Source of the DNA: Halorubellus litoreus
GTDB taxonomy: Archaea > Halobacteriota > Halobacteria > Halobacteriales > Natrialbaceae
Length of the DNA: 64,000 nt
Reading direction: 5' to 3'
Assembly: GCF_037081675.1 (NCBI RefSeq)
Contig: NZ_JAZAQL010000001.1
Coordinates: forward strand, 1,240,001-1,304,000
Each line of letters opens with the position of its first letter. Position 1 is the first letter of the stretch. Positions 1 through 8,553 of this stretch are shown one piece after another. A model generated the notes under the pieces. That model was not told the DNA's origin and did no database searches. It worked only from the letters and a program-made list of their open reading frames with translations. The position numbers and the translations under genes are program-made.

Positions 1-62
1 GAACCGGCGAGGTCGCCCGGGACGCGTCACGCCTAAGCGCGCGAGGCCGCTAGGGGCTGGCG

Positions 63-1832
63 ATGGACGCGGCGACGGTCCGCGAACGCGCAAGCGACCT
101 CTCGACGGAGCCGGGCGTCTACCAGTTCCACGGCGACGACGTGGTGCTGTACGTCGGGAAGGCCGTGGACCTCCGCGCTCGCGTGCGGTCGTACGCGGAC
201 CCGCGGTCGGCGCGCATCCGGCGGATGGTCGAGCGCGCGGACGCCCTGGAGGTCGCGGAGACCGACACGGAGACACAGGCGCTCCTGTTGGAGGCGAACC
301 TCATCAAACGCCACCAGCCGCGGTACAACGTCCGCCTGAAGGACGACAAGTCGTACCCGCTCGTGCAGTTGACCGACCACGAGTTCCCGCGCATCGAGGT
401 GACCAGGGACCCGGCGGACGACGCGACCGTGTTCGGGCCGTACACGGACAAGGGCGACGTGGAAACGGTCGTGAAGGCGTTGCGGGAGACGTTCGGCGTG
501 CGCGGCTGTAGCGACCACAAGTTCTCGAACCGCGAGCGACCGTGCCTGGACTACGAGGTCGGCCTCTGCACCGCGCCGTGCACCGGCGAGATCGGCGAGG
601 CCGAGTACCTCGGCGACGTCGAATCAGTGACGCAGTTCTTCAAGGGCGAGACGGGCGTGCTCGCGGACCCGCTACGGAGCGAGATGACCGCGGCGTCCGC
701 TGCCCAGAACTTCGAGCGCGCCGCGAACCTCCGGGACCGCCTCGCGGTCGTCGAGTCGTTCCACGGCGCGGGCGGCGAGGCGGTGTCGGCCGCGGGCGGC
801 GACGGCGACGACTACGAGCGACACGTCGACGTCCTCGGCGTCGCCATCGACGGCGACCGGGCGACCGTCGCCAGACTCCACGCCGAGGGCGGCCAGCTCG
901 TCGAACGCGACCGGCACCGCATCGACGTTCCGACGGCGGACCCGGCGACCAGTGGTGTGGACGACGAGCCGGTGCCGGCGGTGCTGGCGGCGTTCCTCGT
1001 GCAGTACTACGCGGAGCGCGACCTCCCGGACGCGATACTGTTGCCGGAGGCCCACGGCGACGACGAGGTGGCGGCGTGGCTCGACGCCGAGGGCGTGGCG
1101 GTTCGCGTCCCGGGTGCGGGCCGGGAGGCGAAGCTCGTCGACCTCGCGCTGAAGAACGCGCGGACGGCGACGGGGACGCGCGACGCGGGCCGCGAACTCG
1201 CGGTCGCGCTCGACCTCGACGCCGCCGACCGCATCGAGGGGTTCGACGTGAGTCACGCGCAGGGGAAGGCGGTCGTCGGGTCGAACGTCGTCTTCGTGGA
1301 CGGGAGCGCCGAGAGGGCGGATTATCGCCGGAAGAAGCTCACCGACGAGAACGACGACTACGCGCGGATGCGCGAACTCGTCGCGTGGCGCGCCGAGCGC
1401 GCGGTCGAAGGACGCGACGACCGGCCGGACCCGGACCTCCTCCTGATAGATGGCGGACGCGGGCAGCTCGACGCCGCGCTGGAGGCGCTCGACGAGGCGG
1501 GGTGGGACGTGCCCGCGGTCGCGCTCGCGAAACGCGAGGAGACCGTGGTGACGCCGCGACGCGAGCACGACTGGGACGGCGACGCGAAGCTCCAGCTCCT
1601 GCGGCGGGTGCGCGACGAGTCCCATCGGTTCGCGGTCCAGTACCACCAGAGCGTGCGCGACGACGTCTCGACGGTCCTCGACGACGTCCCGGGGGTGGGG
1701 CCGGCGACCCGGAAGCGGCTGCTGGGGCGGTTCGGGAGCGTCGAGAACGTCCGGGCGGCGAGCGTCGAAGAGCTCGCGACCGTCGACGGCGTCGGCGAGA
1801 AGACCGCGCGCGCCATCGACGAGCGGCTCTGA
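63..1832 (+). CDS. uvrC: Excinuclease ABC subunit C (UvrC)
   Basis: UvrC makes the two incisions around a DNA lesion in nucleotide-excision repair after UvrA/UvrB have loaded. The 589-residue product has the family's order of parts: an N-terminal GIY-YIG nuclease (PGVYQFHGDDVVLYVGK, about residues 19-35), a Cys-containing stretch near 150-170, a UVR helix pair around 210-225, an endonuclease V-like RNase H fold (GFDVSHAQGKAVVGSN, about 390-405, with IDGGRGQLDAA further on) and a C-terminal double helix-hairpin-helix (DVPGVGPATRKRLLG and VDGVGEKTARAI). Length is normal. The ATG at 63 places the GIY-YIG domain at the usual distance, and a weak TATA-like CCTAAG lies about 30 nt upstream. It stands alone here; uvrB is 20 kb away and uvrA is not in the window. 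Confidence 0.97.
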   Translation: MDAATVRERASDLSTEPGVYQFHGDDVVLYVGKAVDLRARVRSYADPRSARIRRMVERADALEVAETDTETQALLLEANLIKRHQPRYNVRLKDDKSYPLVQLTDHEFPRIEVTRDPADDATVFGPYTDKGDVETVVKALRETFGVRGCSDHKFSNRERPCLDYEVGLCTAPCTGEIGEAEYLGDVESVTQFFKGETGVLADPLRSEMTAASAAQNFERAANLRDRLAVVESFHGAGGEAVSAAGGDGDDYERHVDVLGVAIDGDRATVARLHAEGGQLVERDRHRIDVPTADPATSGVDDEPVPAVLAAFLVQYYAERDLPDAILLPEAHGDDEVAAWLDAEGVAVRVPGAGREAKLVDLALKNARTATGTRDAGRELAVALDLDAADRIEGFDVSHAQGKAVVGSNVVFVDGSAERADYRRKKLTDENDDYARMRELVAWRAERAVEGRDDRPDPDLLLIDGGRGQLDAALEALDEAGWDVPAVALAKREETVVTPRREHDWDGDAKLQLLRRVRDESHRFAVQYHQSVRDDVSTVLDDVPGVGPATRKRLLGRFGSVENVRAASVEELATVDGVGEKTARAIDERL

Positions 1833-1855
1833 GTCGTCGCTCGCACCCCGCAAAT

Positions 1856-1893
1856 CAAGTGAACTTGTTCTAAGTTAATTCGAGTGGTTTTAG
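1856..1893 (+). promoter_or_regulatory. Inverted repeat and TATA-like box before the thioesterase gene
   Basis: A perfect CAAGT-GA-ACTTG inverted repeat (1856-1867) lies in an AT-rich patch after uvrC. The TTTTAGG at 1887-1893 sits about 28 nt before the ATG at 1919, the spacing of a leaderless haloarchaeal promoter. The repeat could be an operator or part of the uvrC 3' end; the sequence alone does not decide. Confidence 0.35.
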
Positions 1894-1918
1894 GTGGTCG
1901 CGGTGGTCGGATACGCGT

Positions 1919-2413
1919 ATGTACGACCACGACTCAGACACCGCCAGCCTCGCCGAGTCCTACACCGAGATGTCCGAGATACTGATGCCCGACGACACGA
2001 ACAACCTCGGGCGCGCGCTCGGCGGCGCCATCCTCCACTGGATGGACATCGCCGCCGCCGTCGCCGGCCGCCGGTTCGCGCGCGAACAGGTCGTCACCGC
2101 CGCGATGGACCACGTCGACTTCCGCGCCGCCATCGACCTCGGCGACATCGTGACGGTGCAAGCGTACGTGTTCGCGACCGGCGACACCAGCATGGACGTC
2201 AAGGTCGACGTCCACAGCGAACGCCCCGAGACCGGCGACTACGAGGCGACGGCGACGTCGTTCTTCACGATGGTCGCCGTCGACGACGACGGCACCAGCG
2301 CCCCCGTCCCGCACCTCGAATGTCCGACCGAAGCCGAGGTCGCGCTCCGCGAGACCGCGCTCGAAGGCCGCCGCGAACGCCGCCGGGACCTCCTCGACGC
2401 CGCCACCGCCTGA
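1919..2413 (+). CDS. Acyl-CoA thioesterase, hotdog fold (YciA/BACH type)
   Basis: This 164-residue protein is predicted to hydrolyse acyl-CoA thioesters in the cytoplasm. It has the single hotdog domain of the acyl-CoA hydrolase family: DTNNLGRALGGAILHWMD (about residues 22-39), where the Asn-His region and the following Asp-containing helix form the family's active-site segment, then AMDHVDFRAAIDLGDIVTVQAYV (about 62-84) and a third strand with TSMDVKVDV. The C-terminus is a charged Arg/Glu-rich tail. Length matches single-domain family members. It is a monocistronic gene convergent with nrdB; the acyl chain preference cannot be read from the sequence. Confidence 0.88.
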   Translation: MYDHDSDTASLAESYTEMSEILMPDDTNNLGRALGGAILHWMDIAAAVAGRRFAREQVVTAAMDHVDFRAAIDLGDIVTVQAYVFATGDTSMDVKVDVHSERPETGDYEATATSFFTMVAVDDDGTSAPVPHLECPTEAEVALRETALEGRRERRRDLLDAATA

Positions 2414-2472
2414 ACGGTTCGAACGGTCGACCGCGAGCCACGACCGGTCGAGCAGGCCGTCGGTTCCGGCGG

Positions 2473-3462
2473 CTACCAGTCGAGTTGGCCGCCGGACTGG
2501 TACTCGGTCACCGTCGTCTCGAAGAAGTTCGCCTCCGTGTTCAGGTCCGCCTGCTCCGCCATCCACGGGAACGGGTTCTCGGTGCCGTACGCGGGCTCCA
2601 GGCCGAGCTGGTCGAGTCGCCGGTCCGCGACGTACTCGACGTACTCCGCGAACGCGTCCGGACTCGTCCCGAGGACGTCCTCCGGGCACGCCTCGCGCGC
2701 GTACCGCTGCTCGAGGTCGACCGCCTCGGTGACGAGGTCCGCGAGCTCTCGCTCGAACGCGGGCGTCCACGCCCCCGGGTGTTCGTCGCGGATCGCCTGG
2801 ACGAGGTCCACGCCGAAGTTCAGGTGGAGGCTCTCGTCGCGCATGATGTACGCGAACTGCTCGCCGACGCCGACCATCCGGTTCCGACGCTTCAGCGCGA
2901 GCATCATCGCGAACCCCGCGTAGAAGAAGATCCCCTCCATGATGACGTAGAACCCGACGAGGTCGCGGAGGAGCGCGCGGACGTCCGCGTCCGTCTCCAC
3001 CGAGAACGCGGGGTCGTCGACGACCCTCGTGAGGTCGACGACGAACTCGTCCTTCGCTTCGATGGCGGGGATGCGGTCGTACATCCCGTACAGGTGCTCG
3101 GGGTCGAACCCGAGCGTGTCACAGCAGTAGATGAACGTGTCCGTGTGGATGGCCTCCTCGTACGCTTGCCGGAGGAGGTACTGGCGGCACTCGGGCGCGG
3201 TGACGTGGTCGTACACCGCGAGCACGATGTTGTTCGCCGTGAGGCTCTCCGCGGTCGAGAAGAACCCGAGGTTCCACTCGACGAGGCGGCGTTCGGCGTC
3301 GGTCAGGTCGTCGCCGTTCCACTGGGAGACGTCGTCCTGCATCGGGACCTCGCTCGGCACCCAGTTGTTCGCGACCCCGGCCTCGTAGTACTCGCGAGCC
3401 CAGGGGTAGTCCATCGGCAGTATCTTGTTCGGGTCGTGGCCGTCGGTTTCGAGCAGTGGCAT
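2473..3462 (-). CDS. nrdB: Class I ribonucleotide reductase, beta (R2) subunit, subclass Ic-like
   Basis: The R2 subunit houses the dinuclear metal centre that starts the radical chemistry of dNTP synthesis. The 329-residue protein keeps all six expected metal ligands: E72, E103, H106, E176, E210 and H213 by motif alignment (AESLTANN, EEAIHTDTF, IMEGIFFY, RDESLHLNFG). The position four residues after H106, which is the radical tyrosine in E. coli-type R2 (E-x-x-H-x-x-x-Y), is phenylalanine (F110). Together with Glu rather than Asp as first ligand, this matches the subclass Ic pattern known from Chlamydia, where a Mn/Fe centre replaces the tyrosyl radical. It lies 46 nt downstream of nrdA in the same orientation, so the two are almost surely cotranscribed. 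The metal content is inference. Confidence 0.95.
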   Translation of the reverse strand: MPLLETDGHDPNKILPMDYPWAREYYEAGVANNWVPSEVPMQDDVSQWNGDDLTDAERRLVEWNLGFFSTAESLTANNIVLAVYDHVTAPECRQYLLRQAYEEAIHTDTFIYCCDTLGFDPEHLYGMYDRIPAIEAKDEFVVDLTRVVDDPAFSVETDADVRALLRDLVGFYVIMEGIFFYAGFAMMLALKRRNRMVGVGEQFAYIMRDESLHLNFGVDLVQAIRDEHPGAWTPAFERELADLVTEAVDLEQRYAREACPEDVLGTSPDAFAEYVEYVADRRLDQLGLEPAYGTENPFPWMAEQADLNTEANFFETTVTEYQSGGQLDW

Positions 3463-3508
3463 CGATGTGTCGTGGTGGTGAGTCGGTCGGCTGGTCGGTT
3501 CGCTGCCG

Positions 3509-5983
3509 TCACTGGCAGGCGTCGCACGTCGGGTCCTCGACGGTCGGCAGGTCCGAATCGTCGCGAGTACGGTCGGTGTCGGTCGACTCGTCGCGAGTAC
3601 GGTCGGTGTCGGTCGACTCGTCGCGACCGCGGCGCTGGGTGTCGTCGTACTCGGAGACGTCGAGCGTCGACTTCTCGAACTGGGAGGCGCCGAGCGTCCG
3701 CAGGTAGTACGTCGTCTTCAGGCCGAGTTCCCACGCGTGCTGGTAGATGTCGGCGAGTTCGCTCCCGTCGGTGCTCGGGAAGAACACGTTGTGGGACTGG
3801 GACTGGTCGATCCACGTCGCTCGAGCTGCCGTGAGGTCGAGCTGGTGGCGTGGGTCTATCTCGAACGCGCCACGGTACAGTTCCTGGAGGTCGTCGGGGA
3901 CGCGGTCGATGGGCTGGACGCTGCCGTCGTGGTACTTGAGCAGGTCCCGGGTCTCGTCGTCCCACAGCCCGCGAGCTTCGAGGTCGGCGACGAGGTGGTC
4001 GTTCAGGCGCGTGAAGTCGCCGCTCATGTTCGACTGGACGTGGAGGTTCGCGTACACGGGCTCGATGCTCGCGGTCGTCCCGGCGATGGTGGAGATGGTC
4101 GCCGTCGGCGCTATCGCCATCGTGTTCGAGTGCCGCATCCCGTGCTCGTCGACGCGCTCGCGGAGTGCGTCCCAGTCGAGGCGCTCCGTGACGTCGACGG
4201 GTATCTCGCGGCCGCGTTCGCGTTCCAGCAGTTCGAGCGTGTCCTGCGGAAGGAGCCCGCGGTCCCACTTCGAGCCCTCGTAGGAGTCGTACGTGCCGCG
4301 TTCGGCGGCGAGGTCCGTCGACGCGCGGATGGCGTGGTACGCGAGCAGTTCCTGCGCGCGGTCGGCGAAGTCGACGGCCTCGTCGCTGGCCATCGGGATG
4401 GACTGCTCGAACAGCGCCTCGTGGAACCCCATGACGCCGAGACCGACCGGGCGATGCCGCGTGTTCGACCGTTCGGCGTTCTCCGTGGGGTAGAAGTTCA
4501 GGTCGACGGTGTCGTCGAGCATCCGCATCGCGGTCGAGACGGTGTCAGCGAGGCGGTCGCGGTCCACGCCGTCGGCGTCGACGTGCCGCGCGAGGTTCAC
4601 GCTCCCGACATTGCAGACCGCGGTCTCGTCGCCGCTCGTGTTCAGCGTCACCTCCGTGCAGAGGTTCGAGGAGTGCACGACGCCCGCGTGGTCCTGCGGA
4701 CTCCGGACGTTGCAGGGGTCCTTGAACGTCACCCACGGGTGGCCGGTCTCGAACAGCCTGGTGAGCGTCGTCCGCCAGAGGTCGCGGGCGTCGACGCGCT
4801 CGTAGTGCTCGATGTCGCCGTCGTCGGCGAGCGCGTCGCGTTCGGCGGCCTCGTAGCGCTCGACGAACTCGCGACCGTACGTCTCGTGGAGTTCGGGGAC
4901 GTCGTCCGGCGAGAACAGCGTCCACTGCTCGTCGGCGCGAACGCGCTCCACGAACAGGTCGGGGATCCACGCGGCGGTGTTGAGGTCGTGCGTGCGACGA
5001 CGGTCGTCGCCGGTGTTCCGCCGGAGGTCGACGAACGCCGGGTAGTCCAGATGCCAGATGGCGAGGTACGCGCACGCGGCGCCGCGGCGCTTCCCCGAGC
5101 GGTTGATGGCGGCAGTGACGTCGTTGCTTATCTTGAGGAACGGGACGACGCCCGTGGATTCGACGCCGGTGGATTCGATGGTGGCGCCGTCGGCGCGTAG
5201 CGGCGTCCAGTCGTTCCCGAGGCCGCCGGACCACTTCGAGAGCTTCGCGTGGTTCCCGTAGTTCTCGAAGATGTCGTCGAGGTCGTCGTCGACGGTGGTG
5301 AGGTAGCACGAGGAGAGCTGTGGGTGCGTGGTGCCGGCGTGGAAGAGCGTCGGCGTGGAGTGCACGAACCGGAGCGTCGAGAGGACGTCGTAGAACTCGC
5401 GAGCGCGGTCGTGACGCTCGCTCTCGGGTTCGGCGAGCGCGATACCCATCGCGACGCGCATCCAGAACGCTTGCGGGAGTTCGATGGGGGCGTCGTCGAC
5501 GCGGAGGACGTACCGCTGGTGGAGCGTGGTGACGCTCTGGTAGTCGAGGCGGTCGCTGCGTGCGGGGTCGAGGGCGTCGGCGAGCGCGTCGAGGTCGTAC
5601 TGCGCCATGCGTTCGTCGAGTTCGCCGGCGGCGACGCCGCGGTGGATACCGTCGACGAACGCTTCCCGGATGGCGCTCGCGTCGGCGGTGTGCTCGGGGT
5701 CGGCGGCGTCCCTCGGGACGGTGCCGGTGACGTCGTGGTGGAGGCGTTCGCGGGCGACGCGGGCGGCGACGGCGTCGTACGCGGGGTGGCGTTCGACGCG
5801 GGCGGTGAGTTCGCCGAGCAGTGCCTCGTAGCGTTCGTCGACGGTGGCGTCGTCGTAGCCGCTGCGGTGGGCGGCGGTGACGAGTTCGTCGGTGACGGCG
5901 TCGGTGACGACGTGGTCGTGGCCTGTGCGTGCGCGGTCGAGGACCGTGCGGTGGTCGAGAGCGTCGGCTGTTGCGTGACTCAT
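3509..5983 (-). CDS. nrdA: Class I ribonucleoside-diphosphate reductase, alpha (R1) subunit
   Basis: R1 is the catalytic subunit that reduces ribonucleoside diphosphates to deoxy forms. The 824-residue product shows the R1 landmarks: C226 in QLSSCYLTT, the N440-L-C442-T-E444 active-site triad, C457 as partner of C226, the YY pair of the radical path in LKTTYYLRTLG near the C-terminus, and a terminal CDAC redox tail that normally exchanges with thioredoxin or glutaredoxin. I do not recognise a typical ATP-cone in the first 100 residues, so activity control by dATP may be missing or different. Between catalytic body and CDAC tail is a charged linker carrying a duplicated DESTDTDRTR unit (30-bp tandem repeat). 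It heads an nrdA-nrdB unit; the upstream 320 bp holds the likely promoter. Confidence 0.95.
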   Translation of the reverse strand: MSHATADALDHRTVLDRARTGHDHVVTDAVTDELVTAAHRSGYDDATVDERYEALLGELTARVERHPAYDAVAARVARERLHHDVTGTVPRDAADPEHTADASAIREAFVDGIHRGVAAGELDERMAQYDLDALADALDPARSDRLDYQSVTTLHQRYVLRVDDAPIELPQAFWMRVAMGIALAEPESERHDRAREFYDVLSTLRFVHSTPTLFHAGTTHPQLSSCYLTTVDDDLDDIFENYGNHAKLSKWSGGLGNDWTPLRADGATIESTGVESTGVVPFLKISNDVTAAINRSGKRRGAACAYLAIWHLDYPAFVDLRRNTGDDRRRTHDLNTAAWIPDLFVERVRADEQWTLFSPDDVPELHETYGREFVERYEAAERDALADDGDIEHYERVDARDLWRTTLTRLFETGHPWVTFKDPCNVRSPQDHAGVVHSSNLCTEVTLNTSGDETAVCNVGSVNLARHVDADGVDRDRLADTVSTAMRMLDDTVDLNFYPTENAERSNTRHRPVGLGVMGFHEALFEQSIPMASDEAVDFADRAQELLAYHAIRASTDLAAERGTYDSYEGSKWDRGLLPQDTLELLERERGREIPVDVTERLDWDALRERVDEHGMRHSNTMAIAPTATISTIAGTTASIEPVYANLHVQSNMSGDFTRLNDHLVADLEARGLWDDETRDLLKYHDGSVQPIDRVPDDLQELYRGAFEIDPRHQLDLTAARATWIDQSQSHNVFFPSTDGSELADIYQHAWELGLKTTYYLRTLGASQFEKSTLDVSEYDDTQRRGRDESTDTDRTRDESTDTDRTRDDSDLPTVEDPTCDACQ
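3558..3617. repeat. 30-bp tandem repeat (2 copies plus a partial third) in the nrdA tail
   Basis: Two identical 30-bp units, 3558-3587 and 3588-3617, followed by the first bases of a third, lie in frame inside nrdA. They encode the ten-residue unit DESTDTDRTR in the flexible linker before the C-terminal CDAC. Being a multiple of three, copy-number change would lengthen or shorten the tail without breaking the enzyme. Confidence 0.9.
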
Positions 5984-6304
5984 GCGTGTGGTAGTGTCGC
6001 CACTGGGCGGCGACGTCGGGCGATTCCGATCGAATCGCCGTGGACGTAGGTGCGGGACGCCCGACGCAAAAATCTTTCCAACAAGCGTTGATGTAATTCA
6101 AGTTGGTTTGTTTTATGGTGCGTCGTCGGGGTAGGTCTCACAAGCCGATTACTCTGAGAAATACCACGCTGAGGCCGACAACGCGCCGAAACTCGCCACT
6201 CGTTGGACCACTCGATGGCCGCCACAGGCCCCGAGACCCCAGCCAACGGGAGATAGCACCAACTTTTATGACGTTACACACTCCATGTCACACACGTCCT
6301 TTGT
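5984..6304. promoter_or_regulatory. Divergent intergenic region upstream of nrdA and a small gene
   Basis: This 321-bp stretch has no convincing gene. On the nrdA side an AT-rich block near 6067-6078 (AAAAATCTTT on the plus strand) is a possible TATA region but lies some 85 nt from the nrdA ATG, which would leave a leader. Just upstream of it is a CAAC-AAGC-GTTG inverted repeat (6079-6090) and a wider CCAAC/GTTGG pair (6078-6082 and 6102-6106), a plausible operator. On the other side, ACTTTTATG near 6263-6270 could be the TATA box of the small gene at 6305. Confidence 0.4.
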
Positions 6305-6457
6305 ATGAGCCACAAAAATGACCCAGCCGGGGTACGTGGACGAGGCGACGACCGTGCGAACCGAGGGCCGCTTCGCGCGCTCGTCGACCGGTTGCGCCGC
6401 CACGACCGCGAATGGGCCGACCGCTACGTCCGGATGCGGTTCGACGCCGGCCGCTAG
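6305..6457 (+). CDS. Candidate small protein, 50 residues, Arg/Asp-rich
   Basis: An ATG at 6305 opens a 50-codon frame ending in TAG at 6457. The product begins MSHKNDPAGV, has a central RALVDRLRRHDREWADRYVR stretch that would form an amphipathic charged helix, and ends RMRFDAGR. Third codon positions are strongly C/G from about codon 20 onward, as in neighbouring genes, and a TTTTAT box lies about 38 nt before the ATG. I do not recognise a family, and the function is unknown. Its basic charge suggests nucleic-acid or protein binding, but that is only inference. It is too short to be certain of expression; the alternative is non-coding sequence between nrdA and the stress-protein gene. Confidence 0.5.
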   Translation: MSHKNDPAGVRGRGDDRANRGPLRALVDRLRRHDREWADRYVRMRFDAGR

Positions 6458-6593
6458 CCGGCCACCAGCAGTCACGCACCGCCGATAGAACGAGTTCGCT
6501 TTCACCACCGCTCGCCCGCGACCACACAGCGACGCGTCCGTCGACCGACTGCGAGTGAGAAGACAGCGACAGCGCCGTCGACCGAGCAGGAGC

Positions 6594-7028
6594 CTACTCG
6601 TCGAGTCGCACCGACAGCACGGGCGCAGCGGACTGCCTGACGACCTTCTCCGTGACGCTCCCGATGAGGTAGTGGTCGAGGCCGGTTCGGCCGTGCGTTC
6701 CCATCACGACCACGTCGACGTCGGCGTCGTCGACGTACGCGACGATCTCCTCGTGGGGGACGCCCTCGCGGAGGACGCGGTGGACGTCGACGTCGTCGCC
6801 GAGCGCGTCGACGGTCGCGTCGATAGCGGCCTCGGCCTGATCGCGTTGCGCCTCGTCCCACGCCTCGGGTGCGATACCCGACGTCGGGCTCTCGAAGCGG
6901 TTCCGCGAGTCCGCGACCGACAGCACGTGCACGGTCGCGTCGTACGTCGACGCCAGCTCGGCGGCGTGCGTCGTCGCCGCCGTCGTCCCCTCGCTCCCGT
7001 CCGTCGGCAGCAGGATGTCGTCGTACAT
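6594..7028 (-). CDS. Universal stress protein (UspA family)
   Basis: This 144-residue protein is a single Usp domain, starting MYDDILLPTDGSEGTTAA and ending with the ATP-binding signature GTHGRTGLDHYLIGSVTEKV about 20 residues from the C-terminus (G-x2-G-x9-G-S pattern). The acidic residue in the first strand and the complete glycine motif point to an ATP-binding Usp. Such proteins act in the cytoplasm, but their exact task is seldom known. The start was chosen at 7028 because its ATG shares a base with the stop of the upstream TauE/SafE gene (TGATG), a one-base overlap indicating translational coupling. A role linked to the transporter, such as sensing energy state, is inference. Confidence 0.93.
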   Translation of the reverse strand: MYDDILLPTDGSEGTTAATTHAAELASTYDATVHVLSVADSRNRFESPTSGIAPEAWDEAQRDQAEAAIDATVDALGDDVDVHRVLREGVPHEEIVAYVDDADVDVVVMGTHGRTGLDHYLIGSVTEKVVRQSAAPVLSVRLDE

Positions 7029-8188
7029 CAGAACCCACCCGTCGCCATCCCGAACAGGGCCAGCGAGATGATCGCGAACAGGCCCGCGACGAACTTCTTG
7101 ATGGTGCTCGTCTCGAGCGCGTTCGACACGTACGGCGCGATCTGACCACCCGTCACCGTCGCCGGCACCGTGAACGCGACCATGTTCCACGGCGTCGACG
7201 CGATGTCGAGCGTGTGCGCGTCCCCGAAGATCGCCGGGAACATGTCGACGAGGATACCGCCGCCGAAGACGTGCATGAGCGACGCGAGGATGGCGGTCGT
7301 CGCGACGATGATGTGGTTCGTGCCGATGGCGACCCGCACCGGGACCTTCGTCCCGAGCATCGACACGATACCGAGTTCACCCGAGCCGAAGCCGGCGAGG
7401 CCCTGGAACGTCCCGCCGACGCTGTAGTTCGCGAACCGCCGGAGGTACCCGCTCCGGGTGTACTCGTAGTCGTCGCCGCCGCGGTCGACCCGCGTGACCG
7501 TCCCGTCGTCGTCCGTGCGGACGCCAGCAGGCCCGAGCTTGTCGTCGTCGTCCGGCAGGTTGCGGTCGGCCGTACCACCGTCGGCCGCGGCCGTCGTCTC
7601 GCCCGCTGCGGCGTCGTCCTCGCCGGGTTCTTCGTGGTCGAGGTCCGCGCGCATCAGGAGGTACGCGGCGGCGGTGAGCGCGAGCCCGAGCAGGAGGTGG
7701 AACACCCACGCCGGGATGACGAAGGAGATGATAGCGCCGAGGATGACGAACGGAACGCTCCCGCCGACGATGGTGAGCGCGAGTTTCCGGTCGACGAGCC
7801 CGTACTGGATGAACGCGATGGACGACGACGACAGGCCGAACGCCTCGCTGATGAGGCCGACCTTGACGAGCGTCGTCGGTTCGAGCACGTGCACGCCACT
7901 CCACGCGCTCGGGTCGAGGCTCCCCGAGGAGAAGATGGGGAACAGGAAGATGAGGAACGGCACGAACAGCGCACTCCCACTGATACCGACGGTGTTCACG
8001 ATGGTCGCGCCCGTGAGGAAGACCGGGAACAGCCACCAGTACTCGAGCCAGTAGCTCGTCCCACCCGCGCCACCGGTGGGTGCGAACAGGAGGACGGTCG
8101 CGACGAACAGGACCGGGGCCGCGAACACGAAGAAGTGCTGGTACTTGAGGAAGTTCTTCTGGACGGTCGCTTTCGATGGCGTACTCAT
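7028..8188 (-). CDS. TauE/SafE family membrane exporter
   Basis: This 386-residue integral membrane protein belongs to the TauE/SafE (COG0730) family, often annotated as sulfite or organosulfonate exporters. It shows about eight hydrophobic segments in two blocks, with the family's glycine-rich loops GISGSALFVPFLIFLFP in the first half and FQGLAGFGSGELGIVSMLGTKVPVRVAIGTNHIIV in the second (given here only as landmarks near residues 70 and 270). The blocks are separated by a long acidic cytoplasmic loop (about 195-245) rich in Asp and Glu, larger than in many relatives. It is translationally coupled to a universal stress protein. The substrate cannot be told from the sequence, so the sulfite assignment is only the family default. 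Confidence 0.88.
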   Translation of the reverse strand: MSTPSKATVQKNFLKYQHFFVFAAPVLFVATVLLFAPTGGAGGTSYWLEYWWLFPVFLTGATIVNTVGISGSALFVPFLIFLFPIFSSGSLDPSAWSGVHVLEPTTLVKVGLISEAFGLSSSSIAFIQYGLVDRKLALTIVGGSVPFVILGAIISFVIPAWVFHLLLGLALTAAAYLLMRADLDHEEPGEDDAAAGETTAAADGGTADRNLPDDDDKLGPAGVRTDDDGTVTRVDRGGDDYEYTRSGYLRRFANYSVGGTFQGLAGFGSGELGIVSMLGTKVPVRVAIGTNHIIVATTAILASLMHVFGGGILVDMFPAIFGDAHTLDIASTPWNMVAFTVPATVTGGQIAPYVSNALETSTIKKFVAGLFAIISLALFGMATGGF

Positions 8189-8553
8189 ACGTTCAGTCCT
8201 CCGTGATGGGCGCGGTCACCGGACGCGACCGAACGGTACCGCGAGCGGTTGCTGTGCGGTCGGTCGAGGTCGTGCGAGAACGAGCGGGTCGGCGGTCAGC
8301 GCGAGTGCAACGACGGCGGGGCATCCTAGGAGATCCCCCCGGGTGGTTCGCTGTGGAGCAGTTGCGGCGCTGGCTCGTCGCGGGTCGCGAAACGCGTCAT
8401 GGTGAGCGTGGCCTAACGAGGATTCGAATAAAAGCCTTGAGGTTCGCGAGCCGCTTGCCACGCCGCCACACGCGAACGTTGCCGGTACGAGGGCCGGGCA
8501 ACGCCAGTCGCGACCCACGCTGCTTTTGCGTGCGCGGCGACTACGAGCGTGCC
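8189..8553. other. Intergenic region between exporter and larE
   Basis: These 365 bp hold no gene I can support. There is an AT-rich island around 8415-8433 containing the palindrome ATTCGAAT followed by AAAAG, and a GCTTTTGC at 8522-8528, about 28 nt before the larE ATG, which is a fair leaderless promoter position. The rest is GC-rich without hairpins that stand out. Open frames crossing it have poor codon composition and no recognisable domains. Confidence 0.5.

Noticed and set aside
6103..6321. Plus-strand frame of 72 codons upstream of the small gene
   Set aside because: AT-rich start region, poor third-position bias, Thr/Arg/Pro-rich product without structure; it covers the likely nrd promoter.
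8415..8433. ATTCGAAT-containing segment that resembles a tRNA T-loop (GGTTCGAATCC)
   Set aside because: No matching acceptor stem, D-arm or anticodon arm can be drawn around it on either strand; it is a short palindrome in an AT-rich island.
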